From Paracentrotus lividus (Eukaryota > Echinodermata > Echinoidea > Camarodonta > Echinidae): 64,000 nt of DNA. Of the stretch, positions 1-13,200 are shown piece after piece. A program made the translations under genes and the position numbers. Below the pieces are notes generated by a model. The model did not search any database. It worked only from the letters and a program-made list of their open reading frames with translations, and was not told where the DNA came from. The stretch lies in NCBI GenBank assembly GCA_940671915.1, contig CALNVZ010000641.1, forward strand, positions 8,872,658 to 8,936,657, given 5' to 3'. How positions within the stretch are numbered: the first letter of the stretch is position 1; each line of letters begins with the position of its first letter.

Positions 1-1448
1 ATTGCTCAAGTAAGTATGCATCGTATTTCAATGTGGGCTTACCTTGAAGCGTGAAACACTGAAATTTTCTGGAGTTATGAAGGGCAATTGATAGAAAGTT
101 TACTTTCACCAATTGCAAATGTTTCTTTAAGATTCCACCTGTCTTGTCCTATGCTTCTATGTTTGCAGACCACATTCTATTTTGAAGGGGATTGAAGCAA
201 ATTGATCGTTTTAACACCTTCTCTTAATGATTATCTGTAGTCCTACATTTTATCACTCCAGTTCCCAGATTTCTCATGAGTAACCGTTACATTTTGTATA
301 CGGTAGTAAGTAGTGCTGCTGAATGGTCGATAACAACGACAATTCAATCAATATAAACATTTTTTAATCCTGGCCACTTTATGAATGTCCTTTAGTACGA
401 CATTAATCTCCCATCACTATACTCCTCCAAAAGAAAGGGAACAAGTAATGTGCTGAAATTAATGACCTATCTTGATCAAAAGAGCATTAGAATGCCTTGA
501 GCACCTCACGAAGTACATAAGAGATCTATTCAAGTACATATGTAGCCATTACTTTTTATATCTATTTATTCTTTCTCTTGCAATTACAGGAAGTTGGACA
601 AGATGGAAAAGAAGCAAAAGCGACTGGATTCCAAGAGCTCCAAGAAACGAAAAGACAAGAAGAAGATGAAGAAGAAGAGAAAAGCATCCCATTCTTCAGA
701 TGAGAGTGAAAGCAGCCCAGATGAACGAAGAGACAGAAGCAGCAAAAATAGAAAAGGACACAATGGAAAGTCAAGAAAGAGACAGTATTCTGACTCAGAG
801 AGCGATTCTGAGGAGGATCAGAAAATGAAATCAAGAAGAAAGAGACAGTTTTCTGACTCTGAAAGCGATTCAGAGGACGACCGAAGAAAGAAGTCAAGTT
901 CAAGTCGCAGAGATGCGAGAAGGATGATCAAGCAAGAACCGGAGAGCGATGATGAAGGTAGGAGAAAGTCAAGGAAAGAAGGAAGAGGTGAAGATAGAAA
1001 GATAAAGAGGGAACCTCAAAACGATAGCGATGAGAGGAGACATAAGAAAAGCTCCAGGAGAGAAGACAACGACAGCCACAGGGACAGAAAAATGAAAATC
1101 AAAGCCGAAAGGAGAAGCAGGAGTCCTGATTCTCCAAGTCACGATAGATACAGTAGGAATGGGAAAGACATGAAGATAAGGGATCAAATATTAGATGATG
1201 ATGAGGATGTAGACAGAAGGAGAAATGGAAAACAATCCCACTCTTCAAGTAGACAATACGACGACAGAAATGGAGGAAAATCTTCAAGAAACTCTCATGA
1301 TGATATGAAATGCAGACATGAACGCGAGAGAGACAGGAGTCACAGGGATCATAGAGACAATAAGAGAGATCACAGAGATGAAAGGGATAGAGACCATCAT
1401 CGCCATGGTGACCGTGAGGAACGATATAAGGAGGGAGTAAGGCGATAA
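1..1448 (+). CDS. CIR1: CIR1-like RBPJ corepressor, last two coding exons (5' partial)
   Basis: Seen: bases 1-9 end an exon (donor GTAAGT at 10), the intron is 10-589 (acceptor after a pyrimidine tract, CAG at 587-589), and the last exon runs 590-1448 with TAA at 1446-1448. Joining the two through a split AAG codon gives LLKKLDKMEKK, which aligns with LLRKLDRLEKK of vertebrate CIR1 just before its lysine-rich tail. The exon then encodes about 285 residues: a lysine block, two tandem acidic serine repeats (SDSESDSEED and SDSESDSEDD), a K/E/R/S-rich middle and an RD/RH-rich end (DREERYKEGVRR). Known: CIR1 bridges RBPJ (CSL, Notch pathway) to SAP30/HDAC corepressors in the nucleus and also associates with splicing factors. 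The RBPJ-binding N-terminus lies upstream of the window. The low-complexity tail alone would fit other nuclear RS-like proteins, so the call rests mainly on the junction motif. The long exon has no stop. Confidence 0.65.
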
Positions 1449-2185
1449 AGAGAGGTTGAGCATTCCCTTGTGAATCAATTAAAATTTTTATCTGCAATGT
1501 TTTACAATTGACTAATATTGTTTCTAAAAATTTTTTTTTTTTCAGATTGCAACTCTTAAATAAAATTGACGAATGTGGAAAAACATCTATTTTAGGAATT
1601 GTACATGTATATGTGTAAATAAGAAAACTGTACAAAGCAACATGAGCATCAGAAAGGGTCTGAGATTTGATCATGTTTGGTTAAATTGCTTTCTCTGAGT
1701 TATGCTTTATGTGATTCTAGTACTCACAATTTTTTGCTTAAAAATTGCATGAAAAACAAGGGGTTTATAAATTAGCATTTGTCTGATATTGCTAGTTGCA
1801 GTAAAAAAAAAAGGAAAAAAAATAAGTGTCATTTTCATATACAGCCAACTACAGTTGGAGTCTTTATTTTTTTGAACGACAGAGTCGTATACATTTTTGC
1901 AGTGGGTTATAAATAGGCAATGAAATACTAAGCCCATATTTCATTGTTTTTAAATTCCTGACCATCCGGAGGATCGCATATTGCAATAATAAAACCACCA
2001 TGAAAATACCACATGAAGATTCTTAAGGAAGTTCTTAAAATTAAATAATTGTATAGTTGATTAAAAGTAGATTTATCTATCACAAAATTACATAATGTTA
2101 ATTATCTTGGGGACCTTACATTAGACAGTCAGTGGTGACCGCAATCTGGGAACACTCAACAGGAACTAGTATTCTAGCAGTCTAA
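1449..2185 (+). other. CIR1 3' UTR and downstream DNA
   Basis: AATAAA at 1559-1564 is the first good polyadenylation signal after the stop. A poly-T tract ending in TTCAG at 1545 resembles a splice acceptor and could indicate an alternative 3' UTR exon. Beyond about 1600 the DNA is AT-rich and I see no gene. Confidence 0.4.
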
Positions 2186-2189
2186 GAGA

Positions 2190-2640
2190 AGGTAAATTGC
2201 AATTTGGTCTAAACCTGCTTTGTCTAATGCCTGTTTGGTCTCACATCACATGGTCTAATTCCATTTCGTCTACAACCAGTAAGTCTAATTACCACTTCAC
2301 CTTTTGCACATTTTGTCTAATTTCATTTTGTGTAGTATGAATATCGTCTAATGTCCTCTTGGTCTAACACTTTTGGTTTTGGTCTAACAATTTGGTTAGT
2401 AGATCTTATAGACGAATTGGCAAGTAAACCATGGAGATACTTAGTATCTCCATGAGTAAACCAAGTTGACATAATAGAACAAGTGGGAACGAAACCAAAT
2501 ATGTAGTAGATCAATGGGAAAATTAGACCAAATGGGATTAGACCAAATGGGATTAGCCCATTTTGCATTAGACAATCAGAGAACTCAGACCAACTGCTTT
2601 TGGACAAAGTCAGTGTAAACCCAAAAGAATGAGATACATG
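2190..2640. repeat. Fold-back element built from GTCTAAT words
   Basis: The left half carries many copies of TGGTCTAAT or TTGTCTAAT at roughly 15-25-base spacing. The right half carries the complement, ATTAGACCA. The halves meet near 2430-2450, where GGAGATACTTAGTATCTCC forms a perfect hairpin. The whole unit would fold into one long imperfect hairpin. The same family recurs at 40376-40700. No coding capacity is seen. Confidence 0.6.
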
Positions 2641-2840
2641 TAGTACCTGGCAGATAATATGATGATTCAAAGCATGTTCCGTTTCTTTCTGATATGTATA
2701 TTCTCTCTTTTATCTAACAGGCACATTTGTGCATTAGATTATACTTCAAACTGGTTTCTGAACAACCAATGCCAACCGTGCAGAATAATATCCCTCTATC
2801 AAATACTTGTCCTACAATCCATTAGCTTTTCAACCAGAAG

Positions 2841-3930
2841 TATATGGCCATGTGTTTTGAACTCGCCACCCAAAAAGGATGGTTTTGTTACGCTTTTCCA
2901 AATTTTGTTTCAGTAAATGTATGATATCTTTGCTAAATAGAGGGGTATTGCCATGAAATTGACATTATTTGAAAGCTGAATCAGACCTGTGAATTTGAGC
3001 ATACTCGCACTTGAAATCACGACACGGCATGCGATAGAATACGGAAAGGCAAGGGTGGTTGAGGGGGGGGGGGGGGGAAGAGGTACACACAAAGTCGATG
3101 GGATTTTGCACCCTCCTGTGCATTTGAAACATCATAACCATGATAACTTTATGGATATTTATTTTTGTGCTGTGAGCTTTTAGGACTTTATAGCTTAGAG
3201 TCTCATGCATCTTTCAATACCACAGTTATAAAGTTCCAGCCATGTGGTAATGCGCAGTTCCGAAAATCACCGCAGTTAAAATTTCACTTTCCCCATTGAC
3301 TGTGTGTTGTACATAAAGTAACTCAATACAGTTCCTGCTGTATTTGAAGCGACATTACATAAATGCAGATGACTCAAAAATTACTTGAGATACTGGTCCT
3401 AAACTTTGTGATCTTATTCATTATAAGATAGCCCACCTGCATACACGTTTATATAAACTTTGACCCCACCATGGCCGAGATCTTGAGGAGGGGGCGACCC
3501 CCTCCCCGGCCCAGGTTGACCAAAATATTTTGGCCCTTTACGGTTAAGAATTTTTTTATTAAATGAAGAAACCCCTGACAACTATATATTTTCTGAAAGG
3601 AAATTTTAAGAGCAATTCAAATATGGTGAGTAATTAAGACCTGGATCAAGGGGAGAAAAAATATTGGGGGCAGTAATAAAAAAAAAAAAATAGGGCCCCA
3701 GAAATTTCAATATTTTGATTAAAATATGTTACTACTTCACCCTACATTGTAGTGGATGGCATTTTTGAAATCCACCTGACATTTCCTTTCAGAAAATGTC
3801 TACTTTTGTAGGGTTAGAGTTAATATTTCAAAAGTTATGACACTTTGATCCTGATATATGTAGGTGCACGATTTTTAGATTTAGGTGGTGTAACACAAAA
3901 GGGGGCGAGTTCAAAACACATGGCCATATA
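2841..3930. mobile_element. Non-autonomous TIR element, about 1.09 kb
   Basis: TATATGGCCATGTGTTTTGA at 2841-2860, continuing with ACTCGCC, is repeated in inverse orientation at 3904-3930, giving terminal inverted repeats of about 27 bp. The interior has a poly-G run near 3062-3077, a GC hairpin at 3487-3510 and AT-rich DNA, and no transposase. The superfamily is not determined. Confidence 0.5.
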
Positions 3931-4972
3931 CAATTTAGGAAGTTATCTGTTGGAAGATATATATTCTTTTGCATTATGATATTTTGATCAAATATAGAAT
4001 GAAATTTGTAGTGGTATTCGAATGCAGGCTACTCAAACAATGCCATTCTCTCAATCCTAGTTTTAAACGTGTCTCTTTGCCTTTGTTTAGAATAATAAAA
4101 TTTCATAAAAACAAGGTAATTGGCTTGATATCGAGTATCTCATAACATGATTAGACTGTACTATAATTATGCAGCTGAGAGAAAGAAATTTACAATTGAA
4201 TATTAACAATCATTATCTGTTTGAATAGATTCATTCAATCTTTATTGGGCATATGAGAACCTAGAAGCAATACACTATAAAGCTTATTACAGCTTGCAGC
4301 ATTTTTTCTCACATAGATGCTTAGCAATTAAGTGGTAAAGCTATATTGCTTGACAAACGGCAACAAGAAACAATCAGCCTTGCCAGTAAAATGAGTTTTT
4401 ATTACTGTGTTCAATCTGACGTGAATACCCATTTGTTTTCAGTTGAGGTTCTACGTGGTTGGTTCCAAGAGATACAGTGAGTCATATTCTGTCTAGTTTT
4501 TCTTTCAGGTTTATTATTGTAAATCCCTACTGGCTCCAAATAAGAGATTAACATGGATGCAGCCACATTTCAGTTATGTAATATAATGTACATGAGCTTC
4601 TAAGCATTTCCTGTATATGAGTATTTTTAATAAAATTGTTTGATTGAATGAAAAATGATGTCACAAATTTATTGTAGAATGACATGATAGAGACCTAAGT
4701 ATTGTGGTTGACTGGAAGACACTGGCTGGTTTTCCCTGGAAGACGTACATGTAGTCTATAATGTAAGCATATGGCGAGTGGCTCAAAATAGCTCAAAACC
4801 CCTGATTTTCATCTTCTAGAATTAAGGTTGCATAGGATTTGCTTCTCATGGTTAGGTACAGACAGCCGCTGGCGTATTATCCTACACATTTGTTTGTCAA
4901 GTGTCCAGGTGTATCAGTGCAAGTAAAAATTTTCTACAGGATACTACGTGCAGCTAAAAACAGGGAGTAGGC
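3931..4972. other. AT-rich intergenic DNA
   Basis: No exon, RNA gene or repeat boundary was recognised between the TIR element and the LINE fragment. Confidence 0.4.
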
Positions 4973-5158
4973 TTAGCGAAGCCTAATTTGTTGTACTTCC
5001 TGCTTGAGGGTGTTCAGGGAAGTACAACTGACTATGCCTTGTGGTAAGGAGTTCCATAGTCGTGTCGCGTCCGGGAAAAATGTCTTTTGGAATAGTATTG
5101 AAGCACAAAACGGATTTAATCCATCCTGCAACAATATAGACATTACAATGTCTGACAA
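4973..5158 (-). mobile_element. LINE reverse-transcriptase C-terminal tail fragment
   Basis: The minus strand encodes about 60 residues containing FFPDATRLWNSLPQGIV and ending in a stop. The pattern F-F-P-x-x-x-x-L-W-N-S-L-P is the familiar tail just after the reverse-transcriptase domain of jockey/CR1-like LINE ORF2 proteins. Upstream domains are absent, so this is a 5'-truncated copy in intergenic DNA. Confidence 0.6.
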
Positions 5159-5333
5159 TCCAAAAGGTTCAGCTGTGAGGTCGTCGTTGGCAACCTTTAT
5201 TCAAGAAGATAAAAAAGGTGGTCTTCTTCTTCTTCTCGAGTCCTTTCTCCTATTCTTCTGTTTGATTATTTTGAAATTATACCTCATTACATTTTGAGAT
5301 CATTTTTTACATTGTATATATTGTTTCTTAGGG

Positions 5334-5446
5334 GAATCCAACTCTGAATTAGACTCTGAATGCAGGCGATCCTATTAGGTTGATCTTATTAGATCCTATC
5401 AGCTTGGGAGCAGGGGTAGGGGAGAAGAGGGCATTGTCAAAAGGAT
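5334..5446 (-). repeat. LINE tail-derived repeat, second family
   Basis: This stretch resembles 57845-57960: both share GGCGATCC/GGTGATCC, then GGGAGCAGGGG/GGGAGCAAGGG and AGAAGAGGGCA in the same order. The 57.9-kb copy encodes a zinc-knuckle-like LINE C-terminus on the minus strand. This copy is more decayed. Confidence 0.35.
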
Positions 5447-7256
5447 TAATTTTCAAACATGATGATTCAAAAATAGGAAAATTTTGTGGAAGACACTTTA
5501 ATCTATTATGCAAATATATTAATGTATATTAATAATACAAAAAACATTGAAGAAAACAATTTCTAACTAGTGAGAACTCTACAAGCTAGAAAATTACAGA
5601 AATTGATTGTCATTATGATTAATTATGTTGAATGTTTTGTGGAAGACACTTTATCTAAAATTGTACAAAATTTTAAAAAGGGATAAATGGCACACATTTT
5701 TCTAACATCTTTGGACGCAAATGGCAAGAATGATAGAATGACCATTCCATAATACATGTAGTTATTAAAAAAACACACCTATGTACACTTGGAGAAAACA
5801 AAAATACTTTAGCAAAAAGCGAATAAATGTACTGCTCAAGTAATTTCTATGTATAGCAAACATTGTTGCAATTTACATATATAGTTATATCTTACGACAA
5901 AATATACAAACCTATGAAAACACTCTACATTAATTATAAAAAATAAATATATACATGTCATACCTGATGTTCTATTGATGATAATTTATACCCGTTACAG
6001 TATAAATGATTCAGCCTGTTAAAAGCACAGCTTGCCTGTATGAGAGTAAATAACAAGGTACAAACGAGGATACTGCATCTGATAAAAAGTGAAACCTGAA
6101 TGGTTACCAGTTAGTCATTTTTCTCAGTGAAATAAAGCAATTAATGAAATATTAACTGCAGCAATATAAAGTTTAACTTTTTTTTTTTAAATTTGCCATT
6201 TAATGCATTTTTTAAGAACCATGCATAGATGAGAAAGAAGTGTTTGAAAATTAATTGTAAAAGTCGAATTGCACAGAACGACTGGCGGGATTTGGAGGGA
6301 TGCAACAAACTTGCCTCTGGAAGTGTGGGTTAATTAGCAATTCTTCTTTATCTGGCTCCTTTCACCAATTCTGTCATAGTGAAGTAATTAATTTTGACAT
6401 TTAAATTTAAAAATCTTCTTGCTCATCTATGGCTATGCATAGTTTTTTTTTGTATACAGTAGTATGATGCGTCGGAGAAAGAGGGCAAGATGAACTTCAA
6501 AATTATGAATTTAACATAATAGTTTGATTTCACTGAGAGAAATGACTAACCATAACCGTTTCACTTTTTTTTCTGGGATGCACTGTACAACAAGATATCA
6601 TTATAATTATATTATTACATATATAATTTAGAAAGAGTTTCTAAAAGGACAAATAAAATGAATCTGAATCTGAATTTTAACAATAAGTGAATTCTTCCGT
6701 TTTTAAACAGTCATGTGGTTACCTACATTGTAGCTATGTTCTTCAATATAACCATATTTATAAGGGTTCATACACATATTAATATTTTCACAATTCCCTG
6801 TATTTACAGAGCAGAAAACTATTAATTTTGGGGTACAATTGACAACTGTGATTTCATCACATAACAAATATCTTGAACAAAATATTTTCCCCTGGCTTTC
6901 CAGAAAAACTGATGAATTGCCCAATTCTGAATGAGAAAAAATATTTTTAAGTTTCCTTGACTTTCCATATTACCTGACCAGTATGCACCCTGATACTTTT
7001 ATGACATCAAGGTAATTGGCTTTATAGTCCTGAGGACTTCTTTACAATGAGAATGGACTGTAATGTCATGGCCTAAGGCAACTTACCAAAAGATAAAGCT
7101 GTGGCATGCTGCGTGAAAAACGCATAGCGGCATTTCAAACTGGATGTACTAGTTTGAATGCAATGGAAGAATAATAGGGGAACGGCATATCCGGTAAATA
7201 ATGCTGCTGTGCGATATTCATGAAGGGGTCTGCGGCTTTATCTTTTGGTAAGTCGC
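5447..7256. other. AT-rich intergenic DNA between convergent genes
   Basis: It lies between CIR1 (plus) and the end of the coiled-coil gene (minus). Only short random frames, homopolymers and short tandem words are present, and nothing assignable is seen. Confidence 0.4.
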
Positions 7257-10210
7257 CTAAGTATCTTCATCTAAATCTCTCTTAACTCTGTCACTGAGTG
7301 AGATGACACTTTCTGTTCTTGTATACTCTTGTGTTTTCTCCCTCTTTTTAACTTGACCCTGAACCTCTGGAGCAATAATTGAAGTGACATTTGACCTGTC
7401 ACTTCTAATGGAAGACATAGAAGAATAAGACACCCCTTCTTCCTTTGCCGCACTCCTCACGACGGTTCTGGCCAGCTGATTGGCCAGCTGCTTGACCTCT
7501 CCTGACCCACGATTATGACCTCTGACCTCATTGGTTCTATCATTTTTCAAGTTCGTTTCAGAAGAGCCTCTCTCTTCCGTTACTTTGTTGCAATCATCAT
7601 GCTGAAGCCTGCCTGTGGATTTGGTTGGAGATGGAGCCCTTGAGCTGCCTCGACTTCCACCAACACTCCCTGGATTGACACCTGTCAAGAACACACTCTG
7701 GTCTTCTGCATCGTCTTCATTTCCGCTCTCAAAACTCTCATCCTCGTATGCCAAGGCAGCATCATCCTCGTAGATGGATCTCTTACTCTGGGGGCGAGAC
7801 GTTACCAAGGTGTACGTGGAAGGTGTGAATGATGAAACACTGCCTGCATCATTGGCGGTAGTGACAGCTGCGATGAATACTTCATCGTCGTTATCATCCT
7901 CCTCTTCCAGCTGGTTCTCATCATCTTCCTCCCTTTGACCTCCAACATCCTCGCTCATCCCTTCATCTTCAACATCCCCTGGTTCCTGTTCATTGGTGTT
8001 ACCTACTCTACATCCGATCGCATCATCATCATCATTTTCTTCTTCCTCTTCAAAATCATCCTCATATTGGAGTTCCTCACTCTGTGAGTAGTCATCCTCA
8101 GTTGGTGCGGAAGAGGATTTGCATTGATCAGGTTGCAGGAGCTTCTCAAGTACAGACGTTCTGTTGCGTTTCTCTTGCTGCCTCTTTATCTCCGTTCTAC
8201 AAAATGATAAATACAGTATTAAAAAAGCGTCCAAATAATCTTTGACATATCACATATCAGAAATGTTGGATGTAGTTTTTGTCATTTTATTATTATTTTT
8301 TTTACCTCTCTCACATGCATGTCACACTATGCATCTTGGTAATTTTTCAAGCTTTCGTTTTTTGGGGCTGGCTGAATTTCCGTTTTCACGTTAATTAATT
8401 CTACTAATTTCTTTTTCCTTTAAAAAATGGTTTCTGCCAGGACGATGAAAACTAACTTTCCATTACTAATATCCAACATTCAAAACAACCAGCTTTTTAT
8501 TATTTTTCTGCTTTAACATGTAGGAGACGAGCTGATTAGCTATAACACACATTTCTCATAGACCCCAGCCCGAATATATTCGGGCTCAGTCCTCAATGGG
8601 TTAAAAATATTATCTTGCAGAGGTTCCTCACCTGATTCCTGGAGGCAACTTTGCCAGCTCTCTCTCCCTTGCTTCTTGGGCTTCTCTTTCCTTTGCCTAT
8701 GAAGATGGAAATAGCATGAAATTTAAAATTATGAAAATATTTTTGTCTTTTGATATACCGAGAGTTGCAGAAGTGTATGCACCAAAATATTTAAGTTTGT
8801 TTTTTTTTCATTATCTTTTTTAATCAAAATGTAAACATCTGATTACTTGAATAGTTCTGATACCTGGAAGTGCAGATATGGGATATGTTTATCTTTGGTG
8901 ATTACGATGTCCCAAAGAAAAAGAAGTAGTACATTTCCAATACACTCACAGCTTTGCAGGGTATGCAGTTTGTTAGGGGACAGGCATAAGCAGGGTGGAA
9001 TGAGCTTTTAATTGATACCAAAATTATAAAAGATGTATCGGATGAAACTTGATATAATATGATGTAATTAAGTTGATACACAATCGTTGTATGTTCATTA
9101 ATGCCCTATAACCATTTTAGTTTTCTATGTAAAGATTATATTAGGCCATATGTTATAATGTTGGTTTGAATAAGTAAACTAAACTGAAGTGAGCTAAACT
9201 ACTATTTTAAAACCAAAGAATATTTTTTATTTTCCTTCTTTCTAATTAAAAAAATATAATGCTTACCTTTGCCCTTTGTTGCTCTTTGTATTTCTTGACC
9301 TTTTCTCTTTCATCTGAAAAGAAAGAGAGAAAAAAAAGTAAATAAACCTATTGAAAGATCTCCTTTTGAAATGCGATTAATTGAACTTTGTCTCTTACTC
9401 TAATATTTTGACAAAGTTTAGAATTTATTTCAGCTTGAATTTTAATTAAACTACTTTGATGTGACTTTATCGATCTTCCTTTTCTTGTTTTAATAATGAC
9501 CATGAGTTTGTCGATAAATGCATAGAAGCCAAGCTTTGTACATTTCATCCTTGCAGGTGTCCACATTTTTTTAGGCTGTTTGCCTTACTAAAATGTTATT
9601 AAGTTATCCTGGAGTCTAGCAACATACGCTGATCACTTTCCCAATTTGTTTTCATTGTGTCATTTGACTGTGGTAATCCATAGGCTAACCAAATTATACT
9701 TTCAAATTTTTACTATGGTCTGAATTGTTCTCAAGACCTTAAAATATTGACACCCCCCCCCCCCCGATAGTTTTTAAAAAGTTTTCAAATTTAGAATAGT
9801 GACCACACTTTGAACCTTAATTTGCAAAAAGTCTTATCAGAACGAGACTGATCCATCTGGCAGGATCCTAAGAGCCTGTTACATCTACATAATAATTTTG
9901 ATGCCTAAATGCTTAAATTTACAATGCATTTTTATACATGAATGACTACAAAGAAATGATCAGTGAGCAATACTTGTACGTCAAAAAGCCCGTGCCCATG
10001 ATCTATAAGCTTCAGAGCTATATAGATTCCCAAAATGTCATTTACGACAAGATTTTGTTTTTACAAGGCGATTCTCCAAGTCCCAATTTCCAATTTCAAA
10101 CTTATTTATTCTGTGATGTCATCAATCTCACCATTTTGCTGCCTGTATCTCCAGGCCTCTTCTGCATTGAGCATTGCATGGACACTTGTAGACACCTGCT
10201 TGACTTTACC
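7257..10210 (-). CDS. Exons 4-7 of the unnamed coiled-coil gene
   Basis: Exon 4 (10210-10132) opens in the phase left by exon 3. Its last G joins AT of exon 5 to make Asp133. Exon 6 ends in AG and joins A of exon 7 to make Arg170. The last exon is 940 nt with no stop until TAG at 7259-7257. These reciprocal phases are the evidence that the two clusters, 29.5 kb apart, form one gene. Confidence 0.8.
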
Positions 10211-13200
10211 CTATTAGCAAATAGTAAGGGAGAGGCAGAGAGAGGCAGAGAGAGAAAGAGATAGAGAGTGAGAAAGAGAGAGAGAGAGAGACAGAGGCAG
10301 GGGGAGGGAGAAAGAGAGAGAGAGAAATAGAGAAAAAGAGAGAGAGAGAGGGGGGGGGGGGGGAGATTAAGGAATGAGATGGTAAAAATCTGAAATATAA
10401 CATGTTCATTCACACAACTAACATACAGAGTGTGCCCTTTTTCAGGTAGCAACACCACAAAACTCATTAAAAGAAAAGAGCCTCTAAACAGATACAGCAA
10501 GACATTCATACAAAGAGAGAAGGGGTCGGTTCAATAAAGTTCTAACCCACACAAGCGGCATTCTGAGATATTCACACTTGAAATGATTCCATAGTGTAGA
10601 AGTGAAGAGATGAATAAAAGACACCAGGCTGTTTGACCAACTTGTTGGTGGATATTAATATTTTCGAAGGATAAATGTATGTGGGTCAAGTTTATATTCC
10701 TGGATATATTTTACCAAAGTGAGGGTTAATAGTGTGACAAAATAGGCCTCGAGAGGGCGCTATCGCCAGTTCAGGAAATAGCCACTAGGGTATGTAAATA
10801 GACTGCACATGTGTGTGCAGGCCAGTTCTTAGTTCACTGCAGTCAAGTCAAGTTCTGTTGTGTAATGCTCGTGCCAGCAGCTGTATTGTGTGTGTGCACA
10901 ACTTGTTTTTAACTGTTCTCTTGTGATACATGATTTGATTGTGTTCTTCTTGGATCAAGAAATAAAGACAAGTGCAAAGGTATGATTCATTTCTAAACTG
11001 TGCATTATTATATTATTCCTAATTTAAGTGTAGCTAAGCCGATTGCTTGATTGCTCTGATGATGTTTGTTGAACAATAAGACCGACACGAAAGCTGTGAG
11101 GGAAAGTTGCGAGGGTTAGTGGCAGTGAGCGAGTGAGCATGCTTGTTTAGGTGATCAGTCGTTTTCAATGTATGCCAAATAAGCCATATACTTTGGCTGA
11201 GTGATCGATTGCTGTGCTCATGATAAAGACAGTATATTTTTCACGACCCTAAAACGTTACAAATGGTGGCAGCGGTGGGATTTGGCATGCATGAAACACT
11301 GACTCACTGAACAACGCACTGCTCACGAGTCACTGCTCACTGCTCACGAGTCGCTCATAGCTCACAGGTCGCTGCTCACGAGTTCATGCTCATGAGTTCC
11401 AACTCAGAATAGATGCACATTAATTTATGCTCTGCATTGATGTTGGTGCTCACGAGTCACTGCTCATGAATCGCTCACGAGCTGCTCACGAGTCACTCAC
11501 GATTTCCAACTCGGGATAGATGCACATTAATTTATGCTCTGCACTGATGTTGGAAGTGTAGTTTATTTGCTCACACTCACTGGTTCATCAGGTCTATTGT
11601 TCACATGTGTTATCTGTGAGCAATCAAGCGTGGCAAGCACACAGAGAAAAGCATGACCATTTGATTTCTCAGTTTACTGAAGCAATGGCCATGTGCTTTT
11701 ATTAAATTAGCTTGCTCTCGTCACACTGGATGAAATATGCTCGTGAGCAATCAACCAAATTCTATAGTCTAGTTTTTAACAACTCATTTGTGATGATGTT
11801 AATTATATTCTAGGTATTAGAATAGGATAATGAACAGATACTAAAACAAAATTATCTGGATGAATCTTTAGAGATTCATGTCATGTAAATAGCTAAGCAA
11901 GAGTTGGAAGTCATTGGTATTTTTTTGATAATAAAGTTGGAAAATGAGCACGGGAATGGATATGTGAGAGCAAAACTGCGTTAAACTGCAAGAAGAATTG
12001 GATCGTTCAAGATGGATGCAGAGAGCTGATTGCGTGGAAAAGAAGCAACGTTGATGCAAGTTAGAGAGACTAGAGGGTGCAGGAACTGACATGAATATTA
12101 TAGGGATTGGAGAGAGTGAAGACTCCCACGTCGGTCTGCATAGTGAGAACGAGCGAGTCACACTACCAGCCAGAAGATTCAGCCGGTCAGGTTCAAGTTG
12201 CCAAGAGTCACAACTGGACATCATGAGACTTCAGGGTACATGTCTCACGAGCGCACTGCTCACGAGCACTCTGCTCACGAGCAGACAATCCCAGCAACCT
12301 ACTCACCAGAGCTACTCAAACCCTATCAGATGTCGACACCTTTCAATCCAAGTATACAGCGTCCACTGCTCGCAAGTACGAGGCCAACAGAGTTGCTCAC
12401 CAACAAAGTGCATGTCGGAACAACAGAAGCTTATGAATCTCACAATGTGATGAACATAGCTCCAAAGATAGGTGGACATGAAAGTGTTGGTAGACAGGGA
12501 GCAACACAATTTTCAGGAAATCAACCGAACTTCCATGCTCGTCGTGAGCGGCCACTCATGACGCCAGATAGATACAATGGCAAAACTGCTTGGAGAGAAT
12601 ACCAGCAACATTTTGAAGCGTGTAAGGAAGTAAATGGCTGGGATGAGTCACAATCAGCGGTTTACCTAATTGCTAGTCTTCAAGGCAATGCTCTCAGATG
12701 TGTCAGCGACTTGACTCCTGATAGAAAGCAGTGCTATCCAGAATTGCTGAAACTGCTCAGTCGACGTTTCGGACACCAGGACACAAGCAGAGAATTTTTC
12801 TGGCTGAGTTGCGTCATAGGAGACAGGGGCAAGAGAGACATTGCCAGAGTTAGGACAAGCAATCCATGAGCTCGCAAATAAGGCTTACCCAGACATTCCA
12901 GCACCATCAAGAGACAGATTGGAGAGAAATTCATTTTATTGATGCCAGTGGAGAACCAATCTATTAAAGAAGGCATCTACAGGTCGACCACTATCCCTAG
13001 ATGAAGCGATACAAGCTGCTATCGAAACAGAAAATTCGAAGAAGGTTGAGGTGCAGAGACGAAGTGAGCGCATGAGGCCTACTCGATTCTCGAGGGCACT
13101 CGACCAAGACACAGATGATCGCTTGCAAGCAGATGGAAGGCATCTTAATCCAGCAGTCACGGCAATGGAAGGCATCTTGATTCAGCAAACAAAGCAAATG

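Noticed and set aside
1099-1674. 191-codon minus-strand frame over CIR1
   Set aside because: It is antisense to a purine-rich exon with clear family similarity on the plus strand; no independent evidence.
3472-3512. GGAGGGGGCGACCCCCTCC hairpin as a terminator
   Set aside because: It lies inside a TIR element in an animal genome; hairpin terminators do not apply, so it is only a local palindrome.
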